The notes under the pieces: model-generated
What the model saw: the letters and a program-made list of their open reading frames with translations, nothing else
What the model was told of the DNA's origin: nothing
Database searches by the model: none
DNA from: Deltaproteobacteria bacterium
Lineage (GTDB): Bacteria > Desulfobacterota_B > Binatia > UBA9968
NCBI GenBank assembly: GCA_005879255.1
Contig: VBKY01000144.1
Span: 1 to 27,038, forward strand
Reading direction: 5' to 3'
DNA: 27,038 bases
Part shown: piece by piece, positions 1 through 9,486 of the stretch
Layout: every line of letters begins with the position of its first letter
Position numbering within the stretch: the stretch's first letter is position 1
Position numbers and translations under genes: made by a program

Positions 1-861
1 AACGCCTTCAACAGGAAATACGGTCTCAATATAAAAATGAATTACACGCCGTCATCCAACATGACCGGCGACGTTGCCAAATTGGTGATGGGAGCCGCCT
101 CGCGCGCCACCCCGGAATGGGACCTCATGCTCGTCACAGACGCGCACCACGCCACTCTGTGGGGAAGAAAGCTGCATCAGCCATTCGATTACGCAAAAGT
201 AGGCGTCGCGCCGGAATTAATACAGTATGATAACGGGGTCGTCAGCTTAGCCAACCAATTCGTCCTTCCTGCTTACAATAAGAACATCTTGCCCGTGCAA
301 GACGTGCCGAAACGCTGGGAAGATCTTCTCGATGCGAAATGGAAAGGAGGAAAGCTCGGCGTCTCGACCGCGACCCATCATTTATCCCGCTTGGCGGTAG
401 GGCCCTGGGGCGAAGCTAAAACCTCGGAATTTGTCAGCGCGATCTCAAAACAGGATCCGATTCTGGGAACGCTCGCGAATCTTTATAGCCGCCTTCAGGT
501 CGGTGAAATTTTACTGGCCGCGACCCTCACCGATAGTTTTATCTCTCAAGCGAAGAAGGATGGTGCGCCCATCGTATTTGCGGAAGGTTTGGATCCGGTG
601 ATCTCGCCCACTTACAATGCCGGCGTGCCCAAAGGCGCGCGCCATCCCAATGTGGGACATCTTTTTGCGGTTTATCTTACTCAGTTGGAAGCACAAGAAG
701 TCTGGGAAAAATTCAACGGTCAAACGTCAGCGCTTATTCCCGGCACCACCGCTTACAAGTATGCCCAGGGTAAGCGCCTCCTGCAGATGAATGAGAATCA
801 AGCGCAAACCGTGGACCGGCTGGCTCGCCAGTACGGGAAGATTCTGGGTTTCGAAAGGTAG
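1..861 (+). CDS. ABC transporter solute-binding protein, iron/thiamine type (5' end outside window)
   Basis: The reading frame is open from base 1 and the residues before the first ATG at 37 (ending NRKYGLNIK) read like the middle of a periplasmic binding protein, so the gene starts upstream of the window and 286 residues are visible. Features typical of the Fe(3+)/2-aminophosphonate/thiamine extracellular binding family are present: a PKRWEDLLDAKWKGGKLG segment that is common to this family, and a C-terminal lobe ending with a GTTAYKYA segment. The ligand cannot be told from sequence. The signal peptide would lie outside the window. No permease or ATPase of an importer follows; the next gene is an acetyltransferase on the same strand about 100 bases on. 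A weak inverted repeat (CGGCGA/TCGCCG, 862-887) follows the stop, without a T-run. Confidence 0.85.
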   Translation, partial: NAFNRKYGLNIKMNYTPSSNMTGDVAKLVMGAASRATPEWDLMLVTDAHHATLWGRKLHQPFDYAKVGVAPELIQYDNGVVSLANQFVLPAYNKNILPVQDVPKRWEDLLDAKWKGGKLGVSTATHHLSRLAVGPWGEAKTSEFVSAISKQDPILGTLANLYSRLQVGEILLAATLTDSFISQAKKDGAPIVFAEGLDPVISPTYNAGVPKGARHPNVGHLFAVYLTQLEAQEVWEKFNGQTSALIPGTTAYKYAQGKRLLQMNENQAQTVDRLARQYGKILGFER

Positions 862-910
862 CGGCGATACACGACCTGATCTCGCCGTTACTGCCGCACC
901 ATCATCAAAC

Positions 911-940
911 TTGATTGCTTCCCGCCTTTAGAGATAAAAC
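911..940 (+). promoter_or_regulatory. possible sigma-70 promoter for the GNAT gene
   Basis: TTGATT (911-916) and TAAAAC (935-940) are 18 bases apart, 23 bases before the ATG at 964. Both hexamers are imperfect, so this is only a candidate. Confidence 0.25.
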
Positions 941-963
941 GCTATTCGTTAGGCCATTACATC

Positions 964-1464
964 ATGACAAGTTCTGAGCTATCGTTGAGATTGGCACGAG
1001 CAGCAGAAGCTACCACCATTGCCAATTTGTCGCGGGATTTAATTGAATACGGTCTGCGATGGCGTTGGACACCTATGCGGGTAGCGGCGAGTATTCGCGC
1101 CCCCGATGTTAACGTGCTCGTCGCATCCATTCACCAGAACATTGCCGGATTTGCAGTCATGCGTTACGGCGACGACGATGCACACCTCGACCTTCTCGCT
1201 GTGTCTCCGCCCTATAGACGATTAGGCGTCGGACGCCAACTTCTTGAGTGGCTCGAGAAATGCGCCGTCGTAGCGGGCATATTCAGCGTCGCGCTGGAAG
1301 TACGCGCCGGGAATGAAGGAGCCCAACTCTTCTATAAGCGTATGGGCTATCGCACGCTCGTTGACCTTCCCGGCTACTACCAAGGTATCGAGGCAGCGCT
1401 CCGAATGGGCCGAGATTTGTCGTGCCGATCTCTGGACCACAGAATTCGGGGCCCACAATACTAA
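964..1464 (+). CDS. GNAT family N-acetyltransferase
   Basis: A 166-residue single-domain GNAT protein. The acetyl-CoA binding motif A is clear: the beta4 strand AHLDLLAVSPPYRR runs into the pyrophosphate loop RRLGVGRQLLEWL (R/Q-x-x-G-x-G/A). It is followed by motif B (ALEVRAGNEGAQLFYKRMGY), as in RimI-like enzymes. It should transfer acetyl from acetyl-CoA to an amine or protein N-terminus; the substrate is not predictable. The last ~20 residues after GMG... are Arg-rich and do not look conserved. No clear Shine-Dalgarno sequence precedes the ATG at 964. It is probably cytoplasmic, and it has no evident functional link to its neighbours. Confidence 0.85.
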   Translation: MTSSELSLRLARAAEATTIANLSRDLIEYGLRWRWTPMRVAASIRAPDVNVLVASIHQNIAGFAVMRYGDDDAHLDLLAVSPPYRRLGVGRQLLEWLEKCAVVAGIFSVALEVRAGNEGAQLFYKRMGYRTLVDLPGYYQGIEAALRMGRDLSCRSLDHRIRGPQY

Positions 1465-1585
1465 TCGGGCGTCGGGGTCTCATATCTTTCGATCCACCAA
1501 TGCGAACGCGTTGTGCGGATTAGATCCACTACATCCACGAAGGAAGAGGCGACGCCCCGTGGCGCGGACAAGGGTGTGAGGAAGT

Positions 1586-3046
1586 ATGACTCGGAATGGC
1601 GACGAGTATGTGCGCGGCCTGCGTGATGGCCGGACGGTCCTGATGAACGGTGAACGAGTGGCCGATGTGACGACGCATCCGGCCTTCGCCGCCGGAATCC
1701 GTACCATCGCCGAGCTCTACGATCTCGCCCACGATTCGGCCAACCGCGAGTTGATGACTTACCCCTCACCGCGCGACAGCCGCCCCATCAACAAGTGCTG
1801 GCTGGTGCCGCACACACACGCGGACTTAGCTGCGCGGCGGCGCGCCATCAAATTCTGGGCGGATGCCAGCTATGGATTCCTGGGACGCTCGCCTGATCAT
1901 GTCGCGTCGTTTTTCGCCGGCTTCGCGGGCTCGCCCGGCTTCTACGCACGGGCCGGGCAACAGTTCGCCGACAACCTTTTGCGCTTTGCTGCCAAGGCTG
2001 CTGACCAGGATCTGTATATCAGCTATGTCATCGTCCATCCCACCGTCGACCGCGCCAAACCGGCGCATCAACAGGCCGAGCCCTACCTCTACGCCGGCGC
2101 CGCCGCCGAGCGTGACAACGGCATCATCCTTCGTGGGGCGCAGATGCTCGGCACGGGCTCAGTAATGTCAGATTACGTGCTGGTCACGGTGATCTTGCCG
2201 CTCAAGCCCGGTGACGAAGACTACGCGATCTCCTGCGTGGTGCCGAACGGTGCGCCTGGCCTGAAGCTCTACCCGCGGCGGCCCTATGCGCTCGGGCCCA
2301 CTAGCGTGTTCGACTACCCCCTGTCCAGCCGCTTCGACGAGACCGATTCGTTGGTCGTGTTCGACGATGTCTTCGTGCCGTGGGAAGACGTGTTCATCTA
2401 CAAGAACTTGGAGCTGACGGCCGGTCAGTTCAGCGTGACCGCGGCGCACGTGCTGGGCAACACCCAGTCGCACATCCGATCGTGGGCCAAGCTGCAGTTC
2501 CTAGTAGGGCTGGTTAAGCGCTGCATGGACCTGAGTGGGCGCTCGGCTATTGGCGACATGGGCGCTCAACTCGGCGACCTTGCCACCCGTGCCTCGCTCG
2601 TGGAGGGCATGATCCTCGGTGCCGAGGCCGCGGCGGAGCTCGATCAGTTTGGCGTGATGCGCCCCAAGGATGCACTGCTCTACGCCAGTCAGGTGTTACA
2701 GCAGGCGATGTATCCGGCGCTGCTCAACCAGATCCGTGGGCTGATGGGCGGGAGCCTCATCCAGTTGCCGGCGACGGTGGGTGAACTGCGCGCGGCCGGC
2801 CCGGCGGCGGATATCGAGCGCTACGTGCGCTGGCCCAAAGCGGGCGGCCGCGAGCGGGTGAAGCTGCTGAAGCTCTTGTGGGACGCTCTCGGCTCGGAGT
2901 TCGGCTCGCGTCATCTCCAGTACGAAATGTTCTACGCGGGCGAGCCTACAGCTATCCAGGGGCGCGAGTTCCGCAACTTCGATTGGGCGGCTGCGGAAGC
3001 CCTGGTTGATCGTTGCCTCGCGAGTTACGACGTCACCACCCAGTAG
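1586..3046 (+). CDS. HpaB-family FADH2-dependent aromatic hydroxylase (4-hydroxyphenylacetate 3-monooxygenase-like)
   Basis: A 486-residue protein of the HpaB / PvcC / HsaA-like flavin monooxygenase large-component family, close to the usual 480-520 residues. Visible hallmarks: N-terminal RDGRTVLMNGERVADVTTHP, GRSPDHVA at about 100-107, the VIVHPTVDRAK segment with His151, and the late FDETDSLVVFDDVFVPWEDVF segment. The family hydroxylates phenols using O2 and FADH2 supplied by a separate flavin reductase (HpaC); no reductase gene is seen nearby. The exact substrate is unknown, and some relatives are dehydratase-like (4-hydroxybutyryl-CoA dehydratase) or act in natural product synthesis. The start at 1586 is preceded by AAGGG at 11 bases and GAGG at 4 bases. 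The gene is visibly richer in G+C than most of the window, which may mean transfer. Confidence 0.88.
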   Translation: MTRNGDEYVRGLRDGRTVLMNGERVADVTTHPAFAAGIRTIAELYDLAHDSANRELMTYPSPRDSRPINKCWLVPHTHADLAARRRAIKFWADASYGFLGRSPDHVASFFAGFAGSPGFYARAGQQFADNLLRFAAKAADQDLYISYVIVHPTVDRAKPAHQQAEPYLYAGAAAERDNGIILRGAQMLGTGSVMSDYVLVTVILPLKPGDEDYAISCVVPNGAPGLKLYPRRPYALGPTSVFDYPLSSRFDETDSLVVFDDVFVPWEDVFIYKNLELTAGQFSVTAAHVLGNTQSHIRSWAKLQFLVGLVKRCMDLSGRSAIGDMGAQLGDLATRASLVEGMILGAEAAAELDQFGVMRPKDALLYASQVLQQAMYPALLNQIRGLMGGSLIQLPATVGELRAAGPAADIERYVRWPKAGGRERVKLLKLLWDALGSEFGSRHLQYEMFYAGEPTAIQGREFRNFDWAAAEALVDRCLASYDVTTQ

Positions 3047-3099
3047 CTCGGCGTAGCGTAAAATGGATAGAACGAAATACGTGATCGTGTTCGTCAGCG

Positions 3100-3129
3100 C
3101 GTTGTCGCGCATTTAGATGCGCGGCGACG
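3100..3129 (+). terminator. strong stem-loop downstream of the hpaB-like gene
   Basis: Bases 3100-3112 and 3117-3129 form a 13-bp stem closed by a TTAG tetraloop. Two of the pairs are G-T wobbles that only pair in the plus-strand RNA (A-C mismatches on the other strand), so the structure fits the 3' end of the plus-strand hpaB-like transcript. No T-run follows, so it may be an RNA-stabilising end or a Rho-linked terminator and not a classic intrinsic one. Confidence 0.5.
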
Positions 3130-3154
3130 GTTCTACGAGAAACTGTACCGCATA

Positions 3155-3400
3155 TCATCCGCGAGTCTGACGACGGATTTCCGCTTCGATCTCGAGCACG
3201 GCGTCGGGACAATGCTTGAAGGCGACCATCAAGAGCTCCTGGCAGTCCGTGTCACTGCACTCTATTTCGTAAAGACCACCCGGCGGGTCGCCATGCCTGC
3301 TGATAACGGGAGCGCCGGCGAGAACATCGTGCACGAGAGACCCGGGTTGGGTACTGTCAAGCAAGCAGGCGCGAGACTCGGTTTTTAAACGAATCGTCAT
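3155..3400 (-). CDS. hypothetical small protein, 81 residues
   Basis: I do not recognise this protein. It has 81 residues, is acidic toward the C-terminus, and contains a CSDTDCQELLMVAFKHCPD segment with three cysteines and a C-terminal helix (AVLEIEAEIRRQ). It has no membrane segment or signal peptide. On the minus strand the ATG at 3400 is preceded by GTGGAG, a fair ribosome binding site. It is convergent with the hpaB-like gene and sits alone in a non-coding stretch. Codon choice and the ribosome site favour a real gene, but with no family match it could also be a chance frame. Confidence 0.5.
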   Translation of the reverse strand: MTIRLKTESRACLLDSTQPGSLVHDVLAGAPVISRHGDPPGGLYEIECSDTDCQELLMVAFKHCPDAVLEIEAEIRRQTRG

Positions 3401-3646
3401 TACTCCACTCTTTAAAGATCAGACAGATCAAACCGGCATTGGCCGGAATGCCCACTTAAACGATCGGTCCGGATGAATTCGATCCCGCTACGCTCTATAA
3501 AGTATCAGACCTCCTAAAGTTATCGATCGATAATAAAAAAATAGGACGAACATAACCTCAATACAAGGTTGCGTTTCACTACCTACGTTCGCGGCTGCCC
3601 CTCACTTGCCGCTGGAGCTCTGAATCGAGAGTTTCCGCTCCAGTTG
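3401..3646. other. intergenic stretch between the small minus-strand gene and the exporter genes
   Basis: About 246 bases with an A-rich patch near 3520-3545. It would hold the promoter of the 81-residue gene and the 3' end of the ABC permease transcript. I see no clear promoter, terminator or ORF in it. Confidence 0.3.
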
Positions 3647-4431
3647 TCAGCTCTTCAGCCGATAACCGGTCCGGAAAATCCATCCCACTACCGCCAGGCA
3701 GACTACAAAAAAGCCCAGCGTCATTGCCAGGCTCACTCCCACGCTCACGTCGGAGGATTCGTAGAAGCTCCAGCGGAAACCGCTGATAAGATAAACGACC
3801 GGGTTGAACAGCGTGACCGTGCGCCACGCCGGCGGCAGCATGTCGATCGAATAGAACGCCCCGCCCAGAAAGGTCAGGGGCGTCACAATCAGCATGGGAA
3901 TAAACTGCAACTGCTCGAAGCCGTTTGCCCAGATGCCGATGATGAAGCCGAAGAGGCTGAAAGTCGTCGCCGTTAGTACCAAGAAGGTAATCATCCAGAC
4001 CGGGTGCAGAATTTTGATCGGCACAAACAGGGATGCCGTGGCCAGGATGATCAGGCCCAAGACTATCGACTTGGTCGCCGCTGCCCCGACGTAGGCGAGG
4101 ATGATCTCCAGATAAGACACCGGCGCGGAGAGCAGCTCGTAGATCGTGCCGGTGAACTTTGGGAAATAGATGCCGAACGAGGCGTTAGAGATGCTTTCGG
4201 TGAACAGCGAGAGCATGATCAACCCCGGCACGATGAAAGCGCCGTAGGCCACGCCGTTCACCTCACTCATGCGCGAGCCGATCGCGGCGCCGAAGACGAC
4301 GAAATAGAGCGATGTGGTGATCACGGGCGCTACCACGCTCTGGAACAGCGTGCGCAGGGCCCGCGCCATCTCGAACTTGTAGATGGCCCACACGCCGTGC
4401 CTGTTGAATGCCAATGGGTTCGCTGCCGAGC

Positions 4432-4435
<4 letters not shown>
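3647..4435 (-). CDS. ABC-2 type exporter permease
   Basis: A 262-residue integral membrane protein with about six hydrophobic segments. It has the ABC-2 permease pattern: an N-terminal amphipathic part ([32 protein letters not shown]), the [15 protein letters not shown] helix, and the conserved [19 protein letters not shown] and [14 protein letters not shown] motifs near the C-terminus. These are typical of NodJ/DrrB/YadH-like exporters. It forms the membrane half of a half-transporter pair with the ATPase encoded just upstream, whose stop codon overlaps this start in an ATGA (4 bases), so the two are translationally coupled. Likely cargo is a drug, lipid or polysaccharide; nothing in the sequence decides which. 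Confidence 0.92.
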
Positions 4436-5358
<923 letters not shown>

Positions 5359-5719
5359 TGGCTCGATTCAGGCGCAATCGCACGACGAATCGCAGGCGAG
5401 AGCGAAGTCGCCAGACATATTCCAGTCTGTGAAACAAACTTGACTAAATCAACTCCATGGCTGAAAAGTTAACATTGCTGATCTCCGTACGTGGGGCTCT
5501 TTGCGGCGCAGCTTTATCGTCGCCCGCCGCCGCGCGGTAAGCCAGCCATACTTTGATTATGCGGCTGTTCTCGGCTTACTGTGAAAGATTACTCACGACA
5601 AAGACGCAGAGTTCGCAGAGTTATTTTCGACGCACCCGTATGGCTTTGGTCCGTCGTAAGACCTGATAAGATGAATTTAGTATTGGTCCGAGCGACATTA
5701 CAAACAGAGGAAAATGTCC
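5359..5719. other. non-coding region upstream of the PqaA-like gene
   Basis: About 360 bases between divergent genes. It contains a degenerate repeat (5588-5620, listed separately). It also holds a possible -10 hexamer TAAGAT at 5667-5672, with no convincing -35, about 50 bases before the PqaA-like start. No credible ORF was seen. Confidence 0.4.
5588..5620 (+). repeat. degenerate ACGAAG/ACGCAGAG-type dispersed repeat (copy 1)
   Basis: Contains ACGCAGAG followed by TTCGCAGAG after a TTACT start. This resembles the widespread 'accacgaaggcacggagacgcggag' non-coding repeats of environmental bacteria. A related copy in the same orientation lies at 7149-7180. Confidence 0.4.
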
Positions 5720-7063
5720 ATGCACCTGCGAAATAGGTTTTTAATCGTTTTTACGCTGTCTGCTTGTGCCGGAGTCGGTTTCATTGCGACTCCGGGTTGG
5801 GCTGATCTGCAAAAATATGTTGGTAAGCCTGAGGCCGCGTTCGAGTGGAAACTGAAAAGCAAGATCGACGGCGAGCAGGCCGGAGACCGGATTTACGATC
5901 TCCAGTTCGTGTCACAGATTTGGCAGGAGAACAAATGGCAGCACCAATTGCAAGTTTATCTGCCGCGAAGTGTGGCGCCAAACTCGACGATGTTTCTTTG
6001 GGTTACGGGTGGTTCCGCTAGAGCCGAATATATTGCGATGGGCATGGAGCTGGCCCGAAAGATCAGAGCTCCGGTCGCTTTTCTCTATCATGTTCCGAAT
6101 CAGCCGTTACTCGAGGGTAACCTGCGCGAAGACGACCTGATCGCCGAGACATTTGTCCGTTATCTCAAAACCAAGGATGAAAACTGGCCGCTGCTCTTTC
6201 CAATGGTGAAGAGCGTCGTCAAGGCCATGGACGTTCTGCAGGCGTTCGGCAAGAAAGAATGGAGCGAACCGATCGATAAGTTCATCGTCGCGGGCGCGTC
6301 GAAGCGCGGTTGGACAACGTGGCTCACTGCTGCCGTTGACCAGCGGATCAAAGCGATTGCCCCGGTGGTCATCGATACGCTCAACATGCGTGCGCAGATG
6401 CCGCGGCAGCTCCAAGCGTTTGGCGACTATAGCTCCCGGCTTACGCCCTACAGCAACCGAGGACTGCTACCGATACCGGAAACACCCGAAGGTGAGCGCC
6501 TCTTGAGCATGGTCGATCCCTGGGCGTACCGCGACAGGTTGACCATGCCTAAGTTGATCGTCAATGGAACCAATGATTTTTACTGGGCCACGGACGCTCT
6601 CAATCTTTATTGGGACGGAATCCCGGCCGACAAATGGGTGCTTTATGTTCCCAACGCCGGCCATAACCTGAGACGGCAAGACCGGCCTCAACCGGATCAG
6701 TTGAACGACCTTATCAACGGCCTTGCCGCTTTCTCACGCCATCAAATCACTGGCACATCCATGCCGAAGTTGAGCTGGAAACATGAAACCGTGAACGGCA
6801 ACCTGCGTCTGTCCATCGCTGCGACGCCCGCGCCTACAGGCGCGAGGCTTTGGATCGCGCAGACACCGACGATGGATTTCCGCACTGCTGGTTGGAGCGA
6901 GCATAAAGTGAGCCTGACGGACGGGAGAATTGTCGCCGAGATGCCGCCGCCGGACAAAGGCCATCTCGCGTTTTTCGGCGAGCTGGATTACGAGATCGAC
7001 GGCTTGCGTTACCACCTCTCTACTCAGGTGCGGATGACGGAGGCATTGGGCAACAGGCAGTAG
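5720..7063 (+). CDS. secreted PhoPQ-activated pathogenicity-related (PqaA) family protein
   Basis: A protein of the PqaA family, an alpha/beta-hydrolase-like group first named in Salmonella. The hallmark nucleophile-elbow segment GASKRGWTTWLTA lies near residues 192-204, with FLWVTGGS, YHVPNQPL, APVVIDTLNM and VNGTNDFYW around it and a late NAGHNL His motif. These give a Ser/Asp/His set consistent with an esterase or peptidase fold. The N-terminus (HLRNRFLIVFTLSACAGVG then ATPGWA) is a signal peptide, so it acts outside the cytoplasm. Two ATGs exist: 5714, with AGAGG only 3 bases before it, and 5720, with the same site at 9 bases. The second is preferred and gives 447 residues. Its substrate is unknown. 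It stands alone between two repeats. Confidence 0.87.
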   Translation: MHLRNRFLIVFTLSACAGVGFIATPGWADLQKYVGKPEAAFEWKLKSKIDGEQAGDRIYDLQFVSQIWQENKWQHQLQVYLPRSVAPNSTMFLWVTGGSARAEYIAMGMELARKIRAPVAFLYHVPNQPLLEGNLREDDLIAETFVRYLKTKDENWPLLFPMVKSVVKAMDVLQAFGKKEWSEPIDKFIVAGASKRGWTTWLTAAVDQRIKAIAPVVIDTLNMRAQMPRQLQAFGDYSSRLTPYSNRGLLPIPETPEGERLLSMVDPWAYRDRLTMPKLIVNGTNDFYWATDALNLYWDGIPADKWVLYVPNAGHNLRRQDRPQPDQLNDLINGLAAFSRHQITGTSMPKLSWKHETVNGNLRLSIAATPAPTGARLWIAQTPTMDFRTAGWSEHKVSLTDGRIVAEMPPPDKGHLAFFGELDYEIDGLRYHLSTQVRMTEALGNRQ

Positions 7064-7148
7064 GCATAGTAGAAAAACAAGTTTCAGCGTATTGAGCGCA
7101 CGGCCGGAACGGTCGGTGGTTCAAGACGTTCAATCCGATTCGGAGATC

Positions 7149-7180
7149 TTACTGCGGAGGCACGGAGCGCGCGGAGTTCG
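7149..7180 (+). repeat. degenerate GGCACGGAG-type dispersed repeat (copy 2)
   Basis: Contains GGCACGGAG followed by GCGCGGAGTTCG after a TTACT start. It is related to the sequence at 5588-5620 and in the same orientation; the two copies bracket the PqaA-like gene. Confidence 0.4.
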
Positions 7181-7196
7181 TGTGAGTTTGCCCCAG

Positions 7197-8291
7197 CTAT
7201 TTTAGAAGCGTCTTTTCAAATAAAACCGACAGTTTCTTGTAATTCAGGCCGGTTTCCAGAGGGTTCGGCATAAAGAATTTCAGTCCCTGGTGCAGTTCAT
7301 CGTCTTCCGTCTGGACGTCTGTTCGGGCCGGAAGACGCCCGCTGCTTGCCAGCAGGTTTTGGCCGTCTTTCGACAACAAGAAGTCCAGATAGAGCATAGC
7401 GGCATGAGGGTGGGGAGCGTTGGCGGCGAGCAATAGCAAGCTCGGTCGTAGAAGAACAGGCGAAATCCGAATCGGTTCGATGGGCGCGCCGGCCTTCTTG
7501 AGATCGAGAATGAGATTGGCATTGGAAACCATCGTGATCGGGAATTCGCCGGCTGCCAGGAGTTGCAGTTGGAGAGAACGGCCTCTGAGAAATTTGACAT
7601 CCTGTTTGGTCAGTCTTTCGAAGTATCTCAGAGCCCTCTGCTCTCCCATATGCTTGAGCAAAAATCCCATCCATTCGAAGGCTTCCGTGTCCAGGGACAG
7701 CTTGCCCTTCCATTTGGGGTCCAAAAAATCTTCCCAGCTTCTCGGGACTTCATCCGCTTTAACGAGTCTTCTGTTGTAGGCGGCGAAGAGTAATGTCGCG
7801 TGTTGGACCGTCCACAAACCTTCTTTGTCGGCGAATCCTTCCCGAAGGTTCTCCCGCATGGGAGAGACGTATTTTGCCATCACTCCGCGATCGACAAGGC
7901 TTACGATACCCAGCTCGCCCGTTCCAATGACATCCACGGCGTGGAGTCCCGCCTTAGCTTCGGTCTCGGCTCTTTGAATGATCTTACTGCCGCCGATGCG
8001 CGCCAGTTTTACCGAGATGAAAGGATATTTTTTTTCGAAGAGTTTGACTAAGGGCCCGCTCATCTGGTGATTGGTCGAAGTGTAGTCCGCCACTTCGCCT
8101 TCTCTCTTGGCGCCGGCCACGAGAAATTCCTCTCGCGCGCGACCCGAGAGGGATTGAATTTTCATTAAGAGCTCTTCGTTGCCGGCACCGGCGATGTTTG
8201 GAGCCAGCAAAAAGAATGCAAAGAGGCAGAGACGCCAGGTTTTCATCGCCGGCTGATGTAAGATCGGGAAAATGAAATGAGCGAATGTCAT
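7197..8291 (-). CDS. ABC transporter solute-binding protein, iron type (tandem copy 2)
   Basis: A periplasmic binding protein of the bacterial extracellular solute-binding (Fe3+/spermidine-like) fold. Visible segments: VAGAKREGEVADYTSTN in the first lobe, VPRSWEDFLDPKWKGKLSLD at the hinge, and SKDGQNLLASSGRLPAR near the C-terminus. The start at 8291 overlaps the TGA of the upstream paralogue in an ATGA, which suggests translational coupling (364 residues). An internal ATG at 8246 gives a cleaner signal peptide (MKTWRLCLFAFFLLAPNIAGAG, 349 residues) but has no ribosome binding site. Either way the protein is exported. No importer permease or ATPase is encoded nearby. It sits with its paralogue, divergent from hyuA, so it may supply substrate for the HyuAB locus. 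Confidence 0.88.
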   Translation of the reverse strand: MTFAHFIFPILHQPAMKTWRLCLFAFFLLAPNIAGAGNEELLMKIQSLSGRAREEFLVAGAKREGEVADYTSTNHQMSGPLVKLFEKKYPFISVKLARIGGSKIIQRAETEAKAGLHAVDVIGTGELGIVSLVDRGVMAKYVSPMRENLREGFADKEGLWTVQHATLLFAAYNRRLVKADEVPRSWEDFLDPKWKGKLSLDTEAFEWMGFLLKHMGEQRALRYFERLTKQDVKFLRGRSLQLQLLAAGEFPITMVSNANLILDLKKAGAPIEPIRISPVLLRPSLLLLAANAPHPHAAMLYLDFLLSKDGQNLLASSGRLPARTDVQTEDDELHQGLKFFMPNPLETGLNYKKLSVLFEKTLLK

Positions 8292-9388
8292 CGTCGAAGC
8301 ACGATATCTTTGAACAGCTTGTCTGCGGTTGCGCGCAGGCGCTGGGCGTCTTCCGATGTAAGCACCTGGATGGGCACCGCTCCACTCGCCAGTTGATTGA
8401 GCGTCTCAAACTTGGGTTTTACGCCGGCGCGCGCCGGTATCCGGCCGTTGTCTGCTACCAGTTCGGCACCCTCGGCGCTCAAAACAAAATCCAGCAAGAG
8501 CGCGGCAGCGTGCGGGCGTGGAGCGGCAAGCGGAATGGCCCACGACTGGGCGGACGCAACGGTGGTGGGATTGGGATAAACAATATTGATCGGACATCCC
8601 GTGCGTTGCATCTGCGCCGCCGTGTACAAGTAAAGCTCAATGCCGACCTTGTATTCGCCGGCGCACAGGAGCTGCGTCTGAAGTGTATGACCGCGGGTGA
8701 CCGTCACCCCGTTTCGCGCTAGCCCGTCGAGATATCTGCGCGTTTTTTCCTCGCCCCAGGCTTTGAGCCATCCAATGAGAGCTCGCGACGGTTCCGTATC
8801 GATTGTCAGCGTTCCTCTCCAGAACGGACTGAGAAGATCGGGATAATCTTTCGGCGCCTCGCGCGGGCTCACCAGCTTGGAATTGTAACCGATGACGGCG
8901 TGGATCAGGTGCGTCGGCGTAAAATATCCCTCGGCGTCCTTGAACGCGTCGGCGTACGCTTTGCGCTCCGGAGGCAGATAGCGGGCGAGAACGCCGGCGC
9001 CTTTGATCTCGTTGGCGACGTCGAATGCTAGCCCTACGAGATCGGCTTGCAACTTTCCGGCACGGGACTCGGCAAGCACGCGCGTCCCGACTCGATCGCC
9101 GCCGGCGCGCCAGTATTCCGCTTTAACAAAAGGATAGCGCTTTGCAAATGCCGCTTCATATCTTTGCAGCAGGGTGACGTTTTCGCTCGAATAGACCAAG
9201 ACGCCGCCTTCTTTCTTCGCGCCTTCGATCAGCTTTTTTTCGCGTTCCACGGGACTCAACCGGTTCAGCTCGGTGAGGAGAGTTTGCGAATTGCTTGCAG
9301 CGGGGCTCGGCTGCAACACGAGCCAGACAATGAGTAGGAACCAGCGATAGCCGAACACCCTGCGAGAATTTGTCGGCGTGGAAGTCAT
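8288..9388 (-). CDS. ABC transporter solute-binding protein, iron type (tandem copy 1)
   Basis: Paralogue of the next gene downstream on the same strand. Shared features are an N-terminal LIEGAKKEGGVLVYSSEN, DYPDLLSPFWRGTLTIDTEPS, an LLCAGEYKVG segment, and a C-terminal AEGAELVADNGRIPAR. The start at 9388 (366 residues) is chosen because it gives a basic N-terminus followed by a hydrophobic core ending LQPSPAASNSQ, a good signal peptide. The frame stays open upstream to 9478, but those residues look non-coding. It overlaps the downstream paralogue by 4 bases. It is divergent from hyuA, with 166 bases between them. Ligand unknown; it probably shares an unlinked permease/ATPase. Confidence 0.87.
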   Translation of the reverse strand: MTSTPTNSRRVFGYRWFLLIVWLVLQPSPAASNSQTLLTELNRLSPVEREKKLIEGAKKEGGVLVYSSENVTLLQRYEAAFAKRYPFVKAEYWRAGGDRVGTRVLAESRAGKLQADLVGLAFDVANEIKGAGVLARYLPPERKAYADAFKDAEGYFTPTHLIHAVIGYNSKLVSPREAPKDYPDLLSPFWRGTLTIDTEPSRALIGWLKAWGEEKTRRYLDGLARNGVTVTRGHTLQTQLLCAGEYKVGIELYLYTAAQMQRTGCPINIVYPNPTTVASAQSWAIPLAAPRPHAAALLLDFVLSAEGAELVADNGRIPARAGVKPKFETLNQLASGAVPIQVLTSEDAQRLRATADKLFKDIVLRR

Positions 9389-9486
9389 CTGGGACCGGTA
9401 TCGCAGGTGATCGCAGATTGTCAACCGCGCTGCTTCGGGTCGTTTTGGCAGAGATCCTTCACTTCGTTCGGACGACAATGGTCGTT

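Noticed and set aside
3440..3500. TTCGATCCC, resembling a tRNA T-loop
   Set aside because: No matching acceptor, D or anticodon arms around it.
5558..5665. Short plus-strand ORF upstream of the PqaA-like gene
   Set aside because: It runs through the degenerate repeat, has no ribosome site, and encodes Arg/Thr/Gln-rich text.
6160..6415. Antisense frames inside the PqaA-like gene
   Set aside because: They show no motifs and lie wholly within a well supported gene.
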